Positions 55,982-64,000 of a stretch of 64,000 nt of DNA are shown here, in pieces (within the stretch, counting starts at the first letter, position 1; every line of letters starts with the position of its first letter). The stretch covers positions 524,269-588,268 of the forward strand of contig NZ_AADV02000002.1 of NCBI RefSeq assembly GCF_000167195.1. Direction: 5' to 3'. The position numbers and the translations under genes are program-made. Source of the DNA: Crocosphaera watsonii WH 8501 (lineage in GTDB: Bacteria > Cyanobacteriota > Cyanobacteriia > Cyanobacteriales > Microcystaceae). The notes under the pieces were generated by a model. The model had not been told where the DNA came from and made no database searches. It worked only from the letters and a program-made list of their open reading frames with translations.

Positions 55982-56666
55982 GCACCTTATTCCTGTTTCT
56001 CCACTGTATCTTTCCTAGCTTGGTTTTCGCTTTTTTTATGGAAGATGGAGATTCAAAGGTGTTTCCGTCACTAAGAGTAGCAAAAGTTTTTATTCCTAAA
56101 TCAATTCCTACTTTCTTATATCTGTGTTTCATCTCGGGTATATAAGATGCTGAAACGGCAAAACTTACATACCATTTTCCTGCTTCTCTTGAAATAGTAA
56201 AAGTCTGAGAAACACAATTATAAGGGATGGATTCTTTTAATCTGAAAGTTCCCAATGTAGGAATTTTTATCTTTTTTCCCTCCGTAACTAATACCTTACC
56301 ATTAGAACTATCTACTGTAAAACTACAGTTATGTTTCTTCTTTTTGAAACGAGGTAATTCTGCTTTTATTTTAGGCTCTCTCCAACGAGAAAATGCTTTT
56401 TTCAAGTCTCTAAACGCATTCTGATAGATGCGAGATGAATATTTATTTGTCCATAAATATTCTGTCTGCTTTTTAGTAATGTTTGTAAAGACTTTCTTTA
56501 TAGCATCTAACCGTTTTGAGTCACTGCCAGAAATTTCGGGAATATCCCAGGTGGATTTTAGTAAAGATAGTCCATGACTGTACACAAAGCGAGAGAAGCC
56601 AGCACAGCCAGCAAAAAAGCTCTTTTCTTTGTTATTCAGCTTTAATTCTCTTTTAATTGCGTACAT
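55982..56666 (-). pseudogene. tnpB: tnpB (IS200/IS605 RNA-guided nuclease family), 3'-truncated
   Basis: About 228 residues of a TnpB/Fanzor-like protein: MYAIKRELKLNNKEKSFFAG and a long N-terminal region (FVYSHGLSLLK, RIYQNAFRDLKKAF, PRFKKKKHNCSFTV), then the first RuvC motif (VGIDLGIKTFATLSDG). The sequence stops after KIQWRNRNKV at the IS630 end, so the remaining RuvC residues, the zinc ribbon and the 3' end with its guide-RNA region are missing. It cannot be a working nuclease. No tnpA is nearby. Confidence 0.85.
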
Positions 56667-56853
56667 AGATGGCCATCGTTTCTGTTATTTTCTATTATAT
56701 CTGAATCCATGCTCTATTATTGGACTTTGGATAAAAAACAATTGTTAGCTTAAATTTTACGCTAAACATATCTCCAGAGCTAAAATAGAGAATTAAGGTG
56801 ATTTTAAAAACTCTCTTTCCATCTTTTTAGGGGATTTTAAATATTAAATAGCT

Positions 56854-57267
56854 TCATTCAGTTTCGGTTCCAATATAGATATCTAAGTAGCTTTCAGTTA
56901 GAGATTGAATGACTCGTTCTAATTCATCAATGAGATTTCTTCTAGTGAGTTTTTCTACAGCATCAATATGAGCAGAACTTCCGGCTCGTCCTAAATATTT
57001 ATATTTGGTTTTTTTCTCATTATTAGTGGCCATAGGAAAAATTGATTCAGCAGCCTGTAGTTTATAATACCAGTAGATTGTTCCCTTTCCATTAACCTGA
57101 TAACGAATAATATGACAATTAGCTGGTGCTACTTCCCCTTCCCGTTCAATTTTCTTTATTTTCTGTTTAAGAGAGCGAATTAGACTCTTAATTTGTTTGG
57201 CTCTCAGGTGGACATCTTGACTGGTCTTAAGTTCGGAATGTGATGACATTAGCCTTAACTGTAACAA
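56854..57267 (-). CDS. accessory protein carried by the IS, unknown
   Basis: The 137-residue product is basic at the start (RAKQIKSLIRSLKQKIKKIEREGE, likely a coiled helix), followed by CHIIRYQVNGKGTIYWYYKLQAA and KYKYLGRAGSSAHIDAVEKLTRRN. The look is that of a small nucleic-acid-binding or regulatory protein; no family is recognised. It is divergently arranged from the transposase, 61 bp apart, inside the same inverted repeats, so it most likely moves with the element. The start may be the second Met (MSSHSELKTS). Confidence 0.55.
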   Translation of the reverse strand: MLQLRLMSSHSELKTSQDVHLRAKQIKSLIRSLKQKIKKIEREGEVAPANCHIIRYQVNGKGTIYWYYKLQAAESIFPMATNNEKKTKYKYLGRAGSSAHIDAVEKLTRRNLIDELERVIQSLTESYLDIYIGTETE

Positions 57268-57328
57268 ACAACCTCTTTTGATGTTAGCGTATATATTCCG
57301 CTAATTTATAAGGTAATAAATTTTAAAA

Positions 57329-58768
57329 ATGACCAAAAATGAAACGGCTACGTCTGTCGAGGAATTCCTGGTGTGGAGGTCTAACCTCTTCCAAGGACTA
57401 AAAGCTAGAAAAGAAACTATTATAGAATTACTCGATGCCCTCTCCAGTAACCAACAAGCTCACTCAGTCGTTGAATTGTCTCTCAATCCTTTATTTAGAA
57501 GAGATTATAACAGTTTATATAGAGGAATTCAAGAGTTTTTACCCACTCAAACTGACCCTAATTATGAACAGAGAATTGAGACTTTATTTTCAGCGGTATC
57601 GAGAACAATTCCTCCCACTTCAAAACATTATAACTTATTTGGTATTGACACAACTCCCTGTCCACGACGGTTTGCCGAAACGTTAGCGGATAAAAGCTTT
57701 ATTCATTACCCCAATCCAATTAAGGGAAATAAACCCATTAATATTGGACATTGTTATTCCGTTGTCTGCGCTTTACCTGACCAAATAGACACAGAAAAAG
57801 TCCCTTGGGCTGTCCCCTTATCAGGAGAGCGAGTCCCCTCTAAACATAAAGGAGTAAATCAAGGCAATCAACAACTAAAAAAAATCTGGCAAAGTTCTTT
57901 ATTTTCTGATAGATTATCTGTCTTAGTGGCTGATAGTGACTACAGCCAAAAGGATTTTATTGGGGAACAAGTTAAGCATGAAGACGTAGTTACTATTACA
58001 AGAGTTAGAAGTGACCGAGTTTTTTATCGTCAATTTATTCGGGACCCAAATCAAGCCAAAACTTCGGGACATCCCCGTTGGTATGGGGATAAATTTGACC
58101 TTAAAGATAACCAAACTTGGACTGAACCTGATGAAGTTCATCATGTTCCCTTTACAACGAAAAAAGGTCGTCAATTAACAGTGACTATTTCGGGATGGAA
58201 ACAGATGTTAATGAGAGGAACTAAAAACTATAAAATGAACAATCACCCCTTTACTTTACTCCAGATTGTTGTCAGAGATCAAGAAAGAAATAGTATTTGG
58301 AAACCTATGTGGCTTATTGTTATTGGTTCTCGGCGCGATGAGTTAAGTTTAGTTGATTGTTATCAGTGTTATCGACAACGTTATGACATGGAACATCTTT
58401 TTCGATTTGGTAAACAAAGATTATTGATGACATCTTATTTAACTCCCGATGTACATCATGAAGAAAATTGGTTTAAACTAACACTTCTTTCTTATGTAAA
58501 TTTGTGGGCTGCCAGAAAATTATCTGTGGTTTTACCCCGTGATTGGGAACAGTATTTGAAGACTAATAAATCCATCAAAATCACCCCTAGTCTAGTTCAA
58601 AGAGACTTTTCAATAATAATTACGACCTTGGGGACTTTCGCCAAATTTCCCAAACGTCGAGGTTTTTCTTCCGGACGTATTAAAGGTTACAAAAAAGCCC
58701 CACGAACTCGTCATGATGTTATCAAGAAAGGGAGCAAAAAATCAACTGAAAACTTAAAAGCTCCTTAG
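57329..58768 (+). CDS. DDE transposase of an unclassified cyanobacterial IS
   Basis: The 479-residue protein has plausible catalytic residues in YNLFGIDTTPCPRRFAE (Asp), LSVLVADSDYSQKDF (Asp) and CYRQRYDMEHLFRFGKQRLL (Glu), spaced as in DDE transposases. The C-terminal tail is basic (KRRGFSSGRIKGYKKAPRTRHD). I recall similar proteins as an unclassified transposase family common in cyanobacteria, possibly the group annotated as transp_NF041680. The frame is intact. Confidence 0.78.
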   Translation: MTKNETATSVEEFLVWRSNLFQGLKARKETIIELLDALSSNQQAHSVVELSLNPLFRRDYNSLYRGIQEFLPTQTDPNYEQRIETLFSAVSRTIPPTSKHYNLFGIDTTPCPRRFAETLADKSFIHYPNPIKGNKPINIGHCYSVVCALPDQIDTEKVPWAVPLSGERVPSKHKGVNQGNQQLKKIWQSSLFSDRLSVLVADSDYSQKDFIGEQVKHEDVVTITRVRSDRVFYRQFIRDPNQAKTSGHPRWYGDKFDLKDNQTWTEPDEVHHVPFTTKKGRQLTVTISGWKQMLMRGTKNYKMNNHPFTLLQIVVRDQERNSIWKPMWLIVIGSRRDELSLVDCYQCYRQRYDMEHLFRFGKQRLLMTSYLTPDVHHEENWFKLTLLSYVNLWAARKLSVVLPRDWEQYLKTNKSIKITPSLVQRDFSIIITTLGTFAKFPKRRGFSSGRIKGYKKAPRTRHDVIKKGSKKSTENLKAP

Positions 58769-58897
58769 TTTTCCTCAGAATCTATAGATTAGCCCTATTT
58801 GTCAGCCAATTTTATTGACTGATACAGAGCCGATATTTTGGGATTTTAGTTTAGCGTAAAATGTACGCTAACAAACTTTTTTTGTCCAAAGTCCAAT

Positions 58898-59152
58898 GAA
58901 TTAGAAAAGTTGGGTAATGCTGTTGAACAGATTGCCCATGCTCATGTTAATACCCGTGTTATTGCTGAACAATATCCAGTAATAGGGGAATGTTTATTGG
59001 CAGCAATGAAAGATATTTTAGGGGATGCTGCTACTCCAGAAGTTATGGAAGCTTGGACGGAAGCTTATAATAGTTTGGCAGATATCTTTATTACAAGAGA
59101 AAAAGAAATATATCGTCAACAAGATAAAAAGATGCAAGCTAAACTTAAATAA
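58898..59152 (+). pseudogene. 3' fragment of a globin gene
   Basis: The open frame starts at the IS end without a start codon and encodes LGNAVEQIAHAHVNTRVIAEQYPVIGECLLAAMKDILGDAATPEVM, the E-to-H helix part of a bacterial haemoglobin / flavohaemoglobin globin domain; the proximal His lies in AHAHV. About 84 residues remain and the distal haem-pocket half is missing. The frame ends soon after the globin domain, so the parent was probably a single-domain globin. Confidence 0.8.
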
Positions 59153-59216
59153 TTATACCAGTTAGAGATATTCTTTTTATTTTTGTTAGGAAAAATACAA
59201 GAGATAATTAATTTCT

Positions 59217-59763
59217 TTAAAGTTCAAATATTTGCTTTAAAGTTAACTTTAATTCAGGGAAAAGAGAAGATTTTATTTCTTGTTCTTGTGTAAACTCTGC
59301 TACTTCATAAAATCCAGAAACTAACAACAAAATTGATACTTTTTTTGTTTTTGGATCAATTATCCAATATTCAGGAATCTCTCTTACTGCATATTCAGAT
59401 CGCTTATAATGATAGTCATCATCGGGATTATTAGAACTAACTATTTCTACTGCTAAAAGGGGAGGAGACTCTAAAACTGCTGTGGACATCTCTCTAATTT
59501 CTTGACACTGGGTTTCTGATAAAATAACTAAATCGGGTATTCTTGATTTATTCTTTGCTGTTCTTACCCCAACAGTTCCAGGCATTACTTTCCATTGCTG
59601 TTTGATTTTATCGATTTCTTGGTCTAAAATGTTAAAAACAAAGTGCAAAATTAAACCATGGAGTCCACTCCCTATTGATATAAGTTTCATACTTATTATC
59701 TGTGCCATCATCATAAGTTAGATATTCCTCAAAAGAATAGATTTTAGTCGCTAATTGAAGCAT
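59217..59763 (-). pseudogene. Uma2 (DUF820) family PD-(D/E)XK nuclease-like gene, frameshifted
   Basis: The proper start is ATG 59763, reading LQLATKIYSFEEYLTYDDGTDNKYE, the usual Uma2 beginning. One extra A near 59687 then shifts the frame, and the rest (LHGLILHFVFNILDQEI, SRIPDLVIL, LLAVEIVSSNNPDDD, EYWIIDP) is read from another frame. Removing the extra A joins KYEL to ISIGSGLHG, still missing the normal DGELV segment, so a small deletion is also likely. Catalytic residues of the nuclease core (PDL, VEI) are kept. These proteins are abundant in cyanobacteria and their role is unclear. Confidence 0.75.
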
Positions 59764-60319
59764 TTTTGCTCTTCTCCCCTTAATAATAAAGTCAAGGTGG
59801 GCAATGACAAATTAAACCTTAATGCACTCATATTATAAAGATTGCCCACCCTACAACTTACATTTTTAAAATCGATAAAGCTTACTATATAAACGGCTTT
59901 TTGTCAAGCTCACTTTATAATTCTTATTTATAGTTTATCAGTTCTAGTAAAAAAAGTTGCTTCAAGTAGTTACTTTGAATGCGATCGCAACAACTTCTAA
60001 AAATTAAAACCCAGACAGGAACTAGGTTTCAAGGCTTAAGGATATTTTTGGCTACACCACTTCTAACATATACCTCCACTATCATAAAACGAAATTAACC
60101 AAAAGTCAAGAATCTGGCAAATTTGGGCAAAATCAGGAAAAACAAAAATTATGTTAACGTTTGTAAAGACCGCTTTGTGATAAGTATATTAAATATATAA
60201 TAGCTTATTTTATCAGCTTATCTTAATTTAATTACCAAAACTAGCAGATCATTGATTTTAATCTTTGCTACACTGAAAAAGTCTTGTTATATTAAGAAAA
60301 AATACAAAAAATTCTCAGA
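59764..60319. other. 556-bp intergenic region with an inverted repeat
   Basis: Perfect 10-bp arms GGTGGGCAAT (59796-59805) and ATTGCCCACC (59841-59850) flank 35 nt; this GTGGGCA palindrome is a common dispersed repeat in cyanobacteria. A HIP1 site lies near 59980. The last 250 bp are AT-rich and must hold the promoter of the epimerase gene; no box is certain. Confidence 0.5.
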
Positions 60320-61252
60320 ATGCAAACTATAGATAAGCAAAATCTCAAACCTAATAATAACATATCTTCTCTATCTTCTACCTCTATTGGTGAACAAAAA
60401 AAAGAGAAAATAGGTAAAAAAGTAGCAATCATTGGTTGTGGTTATGTAGGGAAAGCTGTGGCCAGTTATTGGTACCAACAGGGTTATATTGTCACAGGAA
60501 CAACCACCAGAGAAGAGAAAATTTCGGACTTAGAAAATATCACTCATAATCCTGTTGTTGTCAGGGGTGATAACTTAGAAGCCATAGAAAAAGTTGTAGA
60601 AGATCAAGAGACAATTTTAGTCAGTATTGCCCCTATTAGCGATCGCCAAGTCAGCGCAGAAGTTTATGCACAAACTTATATACCCACAGCGAAAAATTTA
60701 GTTACTGTATTAAACAATAATTCAACTGTTAAACAGGTTATTTATCTTACCAGTGGTTCCGTTTATGGAGACAAAAAAGGGGAATGGGTAGATGAAACTT
60801 CACCTTTAGATACTGAGAGTGATTATGGCAAAGTTTTAGTGGAAGCAGAAAACATTATTTTAGGTTTAAAACGAGAAGATATTAAGGTTTGTTTGTTACG
60901 TTTAGGAGGTATTTATGGACCAGGTAGAAAGTTAAATAAAAGACTAGGAAGAATGGCTGGTAAAACCTTACCAGGAAATGGAGAGAATTATGTTGCTTGG
61001 ATACATTTAGAGGATATCGTTAAGGGAATTGAATTTGTACAAGAAAAAGGATGTCATGGAGTTTATAATTTGGTTAATGATATGAAATTGAACAGCAAAG
61101 AGTTGTGTGATTTAATCTGCGATCGCCAACAATTAGAACGAGTTTATTGGGACGATAGTAAACCTTCCTTTAGTTCCCTAAATGCTAGGGTTGATAACAG
61201 TAAAATTAAACAAGAGGGATATCAGTTTATTTATGCTGATACCTTAATTTAG
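60320..61252 (+). CDS. NAD(P)-dependent epimerase/dehydratase-like SDR (YeeZ type)
   Basis: The 310-residue product has a polar N-terminal extension of about 35 residues, then a Rossmann fold (KVAIIGCGYVGKAVASYW). Later motifs are LTSGSVYGDKKGEWVDE, DYGKVLVEAENII and LRLGGIYGPGR, as in extended SDRs of the YeeZ/nucleoside-diphosphate-sugar epimerase type. The usual YxxxK is YGKVL, so the lysine is displaced, as in some atypical members. The substrate is unknown. It is transcribed alone and convergent with the next gene, 10 bp away. Confidence 0.75.
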   Translation: MQTIDKQNLKPNNNISSLSSTSIGEQKKEKIGKKVAIIGCGYVGKAVASYWYQQGYIVTGTTTREEKISDLENITHNPVVVRGDNLEAIEKVVEDQETILVSIAPISDRQVSAEVYAQTYIPTAKNLVTVLNNNSTVKQVIYLTSGSVYGDKKGEWVDETSPLDTESDYGKVLVEAENIILGLKREDIKVCLLRLGGIYGPGRKLNKRLGRMAGKTLPGNGENYVAWIHLEDIVKGIEFVQEKGCHGVYNLVNDMKLNSKELCDLICDRQQLERVYWDDSKPSFSSLNARVDNSKIKQEGYQFIYADTLI

Positions 61253-61262
61253 AGGTTAATAA

Positions 61263-62051
61263 TTATTGTTTCAACCCATACTTTTCAAAGGTTAAAGATT
61301 GAAACTTTCCAGTTGCATCATAACTGGAAATTAATTGGTGCATTTCGTTGTCATTAATTAACCAATTAACCACACAATCAAAAGAAGTCCCCACAGTTAC
61401 TTTTTCGGGACAGCTAATAGAAACACCATCGGGTAAATAGAACAATTGATGTCCTTCCCTATCCCAACGAAATTGAGTAGAAATAGGTTCAGAAATTTCT
61501 AAATCAGAAGTAATGGTTATAGATGTTCCTGTCCAATTTTTTTCTAGATTTCGTTGGGATAATTGTTCTAAATCTGTTGACCAATAGGAAGAAGGATAAG
61601 CAGTCGAATCTTCTCGAATATTAGCAGTTCTAAATAAGTTTCCTTGGTCATCATAAACGATACCAACACTATGTCTGAGACTTTGGTATCTAAAAAATAA
61701 CTCCATTGCAAAATAGGTTTCTGATTTTAACTGAGTTGTTGCCCAAATAGAATGACCAGAAGGAAAGAAATAACCCCGCATGAACTCAGCTTGAGGATGA
61801 AACATCCCATCAAATAAACTATTTTCTCTCTCATTAAAATTCCACCTTTGTTCTTTAACATCATCTTCAGCATAAATATATTGATTTAGCTGATAAATTT
61901 CTGTCTTGTCAGCATTACCTTCAAAATGTCTCAGACTACGAAATGATTCTTGTATCCCTCCTGTTGGTGTATATCTTGTCCAAATACCATACCAATCATA
62001 CAAATGTTGATCGGTAAAATTTTTCCAATTTTTTTCTTTCAGACCCACCAT
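61263..62051 (-). CDS. DUF3598-like cyanobacterial protein
   Basis: The 262-residue product begins KNWKNFTDQHLYDWYGIWTRYTPTGG and has SFRSLRHFEGN, PQAEFMRGYFFPSG and a beta-rich remainder ending FQSLTFEKYGLKQ, features I associate with the DUF3598 family (lipocalin-like barrels, function unknown). It is divergently arranged from the SDR gene at 62150 with a 98-bp shared upstream region. Confidence 0.7.
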   Translation of the reverse strand: MVGLKEKNWKNFTDQHLYDWYGIWTRYTPTGGIQESFRSLRHFEGNADKTEIYQLNQYIYAEDDVKEQRWNFNERENSLFDGMFHPQAEFMRGYFFPSGHSIWATTQLKSETYFAMELFFRYQSLRHSVGIVYDDQGNLFRTANIREDSTAYPSSYWSTDLEQLSQRNLEKNWTGTSITITSDLEISEPISTQFRWDREGHQLFYLPDGVSISCPEKVTVGTSFDCVVNWLINDNEMHQLISSYDATGKFQSLTFEKYGLKQ

Positions 62052-62149
62052 TTTACTTCCTCAAAAAACTTGAATTATCTGATCAATTCTGTATATAATA
62101 TATCCTCAAGGACATAATAAATCCATATTTACCAAAAAATATAAGAATT

Positions 62150-62986
62150 ATGATAAAGAAAGTAGCAATTGTTACCGGAGGAACTCGTGGTATTGGTTTG
62201 GGTATTTCTCAACAACTGGCCACAGAAGGATATCATCTGATTCTAGGGTTTAATAGTAATGAAACGGCAGCAGAGGAAGCAAAGAAAACATTAGAAGCTG
62301 AATACAAAATCAAGGTATATACTGTCAAAGGAGATGTGGCCGAAGCAGAAACCGTAGATAAATTTTTTGCTTGTTTAGAAAGCAACTTTGAAGGTAAATT
62401 AACGGCATTGGTTCATAATGCAGGGTTATATTTAGGAACGACTACTACTCCTGCATCAGAAGAGGCCAAAGCAGCAGCAGATCAACAAAGTAAATTATTA
62501 GCAGATGGTAATTTTACCAGTTTAGCTCAATATGAATATTATCAGAACGTTTATCCTAAATGCTTTATTCGTTGTGTAGAAAAAGCCGTTAATTATATGG
62601 AAGATGGGAATGGTTATATTGTCGCTACTTCTTCCCCAGGATGTAATATGAATCAAACCCCAAAACTCGCTTATATTTTGCCGGGAACAGGGAAAACAGT
62701 GGTGGAATTTTTAACTAGATATTACGCCAAAACATTAGCAGCAAGACAGATTACTGTTAATGTAGTTATTCCTGGGTTTACTAAGACAGAAGCTTGGAAT
62801 AGTGTAACCGAAAAATTTGGTGGAGTTGATAGTGAAATGATGCAGCAAACCATTAAAAATACGCCCATGCAACGCTGGTGTTCTCCAACAGAAATCGGTC
62901 AATTAGTGGCCTTTTTATGTTCTCCAAAAGCTGCATTTATTACTGGGGTTGCTGTACCGATTGATGGGGGGTTACATTTACAGTAA
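62150..62986 (+). CDS. short-chain dehydrogenase/reductase
   Basis: The 278-residue protein has TGGTRGIGLGIS (cofactor binding), LVHNAGLYLG (NNAG-like), IVATSSPG (Ser) and VIPGFTKTEAW. The region that normally carries YxxxK reads YILPGTGKTVVEF, so the nearest lysine is seven residues after the tyrosine. An insertion after the NAG motif (TTTPASEEAKAAADQQSKLL) makes it longer than classical SDRs. It is likely an NAD(P)-dependent ketoreductase of unknown substrate. It is transcribed alone. Confidence 0.78.
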   Translation: MIKKVAIVTGGTRGIGLGISQQLATEGYHLILGFNSNETAAEEAKKTLEAEYKIKVYTVKGDVAEAETVDKFFACLESNFEGKLTALVHNAGLYLGTTTTPASEEAKAAADQQSKLLADGNFTSLAQYEYYQNVYPKCFIRCVEKAVNYMEDGNGYIVATSSPGCNMNQTPKLAYILPGTGKTVVEFLTRYYAKTLAARQITVNVVIPGFTKTEAWNSVTEKFGGVDSEMMQQTIKNTPMQRWCSPTEIGQLVAFLCSPKAAFITGVAVPIDGGLHLQ

Positions 62987-62996
62987 ATTGAGATAT

Positions 62997-64000
62997 TTAA
63001 CTTTGTAATAACGTCCAAAAATATCCATCAGGAGCAACAAAAGAAAAGCTTTTTTCTGCAAACTCATTAACAATGATTTCTGTAACTTCTGTTGCTTCAC
63101 TATTACTAACTTTTTGATGATATGAGTCAATATCAGTAACTTTTAAAGTATATAAAGAGGTTCCTAAACAACCAGGACGAGAATAGGTCTGTTTGTTCTC
63201 TAAATTTCCTTCTAAACGTAACACTTCAAAATTACCTGAGTGAACTTGATTTTTTTCTTTCAAATCATAACCAGGAGCAGTAAAATAAGTGTTAAACATT
63301 CTTTCATCTGGATTTTCTTTTTTTACTTCCAGTATGTTACGAGAAGCGAGACTATATCCACTTTCAACATTATCCAAAGTACGAACTAACCCTAAGACTT
63401 GATCATAGAAATCTAACCTTTCACTCTCACAGTCAACAATGAGTCCAGCATGAACAAATTCAGATGCTTTAAAATAAGAATCTGGGTTAACAATACCAGA
63501 ATTAGGCCGATGATAATCATGACGTTGAAAGATAACTTGTCGGGTTAAGGGTTGAATTAAAACCATTTCATGAACACAGGGGTTAGCTTGATAAAACGGG
63601 GTAAAATTTTCAGGACGATTAATTAAATTGCGTTGGGGAGGAACATAATATATCGGAAGTCCCAAAGCTTGTCCATCTTCTGCATGATTAGCAACATTAA
63701 ACACATCTAAACATAAAGAAGTTCCCCAACGACTTCCTACTACTTTTAAAGGACTTAATCCTAATCCTTCGTTCACAGGGTTATCCCAAATCATCAGACG
63801 CAATAAACTTCTATCTGTGACCTTATTCTGAAGACGCAGAGAACGAACATTAGACGAACATTAGAGTCAACCCCATACAACTTTTTAGCTGCTTCTCTAT
63901 CCAGGTTTCCAGAGAGATTAACCGTAAACCCAAACTTGTCCCAATAATTGATTACATTGCTTTCATCTGCTGCTGTGATACCGATGGCAATTTCATATAA
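62997..64000 (-). pseudogene. VOC (glyoxalase-like) superfamily protein, frameshifted by an 11-bp duplication; runs off the window
   Basis: Two VOC-type modules are visible: an N-terminal one (GIAITAADESNVINYWDKFGF) and a C-terminal one (FVHAGLIVDCESERLDFYDQVLGLVRT ... FSFVAPDGYFWTLL). The 11-bp direct repeat ACGAACATTAG / ACGAACATTAG at 63843-63864 breaks the frame; with one copy removed, DSNVRSLRLQNKVTDRS LLRLMIWDNP reads through. As it stands only the part from ATG 63803 (268 aa) could be made separately. Function is unknown. The 5' end lies beyond 64000. Confidence 0.75.

Larger units (their letters stand above)
56719..58897 (+). mobile_element. IS element of 2179 bp with 49-bp inverted repeats and an accessory gene
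   Basis: The left end is ATTGGACTTTGGATAAAAAA and the right-end complement is ATTGGACTTTGGACAAAAAA; the repeats continue through TTGTTAGC to TTTTACGCTAAAC for about 49 bp with a handful of mismatches. The inverted repeats enclose two divergent genes, a transposase and a 137-residue protein. No target duplication is evident. The right flank is the 3' end of a globin gene whose 5' part is absent on the left. Confidence 0.85.

Noticed and set aside
56227-56424. Rightward 65-codon ORF over the tnpB fragment
   Set aside because: It is a shadow frame of tnpB with no start signal.

Overview
The window comes from an AT-rich, phycoerythrin-containing cyanobacterium loaded with insertion sequences. 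HIP1 octamers (GCGATCGC) are scattered throughout. A cpeC-linker-cpeS-cpeT-cpeR operon shows that the organism makes phycoerythrin. A marine unicellular diazotroph of the Crocosphaera watsonii / Cyanothece type fits best; this is inference from gene content, not a database match.

Layout. 1-5.3 kb: IS630 copies, an excisionase-like HTH gene, an ECF-like membrane protein, a symporter gene cut off by an IS630 element, and an intact IS5-like element. 5.6-9.25 kb (minus strand): the phycoerythrin linker/lyase operon, whose cpeT appears to carry an internal in-frame deletion. 9.4-14.3 kb: a pile of elements (two nested IS701-like elements, a truncated IS630, an IS1634-like element). 14.3-17.3 kb: a membrane/TPR gene split by a clean IS630 insertion. 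17.4-51.1 kb: a hybrid polyketide/non-ribosomal peptide cluster. 51.2-56.7 kb: a decayed vWA gene, a membrane protein that has lost its 5' end, another IS630 copy and a tnpB fragment. 56.7-59.8 kb: an IS with an accessory gene, a globin remnant and a broken Uma2 gene. 60.3-64 kb: housekeeping-like genes (an epimerase, a DUF3598-like protein, an SDR and a frameshifted VOC protein).

The biosynthetic cluster has two divergent operons separated by about 150 bp. The rightward operon encodes a loading protein (fatty acyl-AMP ligase, acyl-CoA-dehydrogenase-like domain, ACP), two closely related reducing PKS modules with C-methylation (KS-AT-DH-MT-ER-KR-ACP), a KS-AT-KR-ACP module and a free luciferase-like monooxygenase. 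The leftward operon encodes one NRPS module (C-A-PCP, glycine-like code) followed by a KS-AT-KR-ACP module. Read collinearly, a fatty acid is activated and perhaps desaturated, extended by two methyl-branched reduced units and one further unit, joined to one amino acid and extended once more. No thioesterase or reductase release domain is visible. The second methylating PKS is broken by an apparent one-base deletion.

The most striking sequence-level signal is that at least six families of short repeats have entered these megasynthase genes in frame, at the same permissive loops in paralogous proteins. One loop inside all four AT domains is filled by different repeat families in different modules. 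The rest of the window shows IS-driven decay: mismatched IS flanks, premature stops, small duplications and frameshifts.
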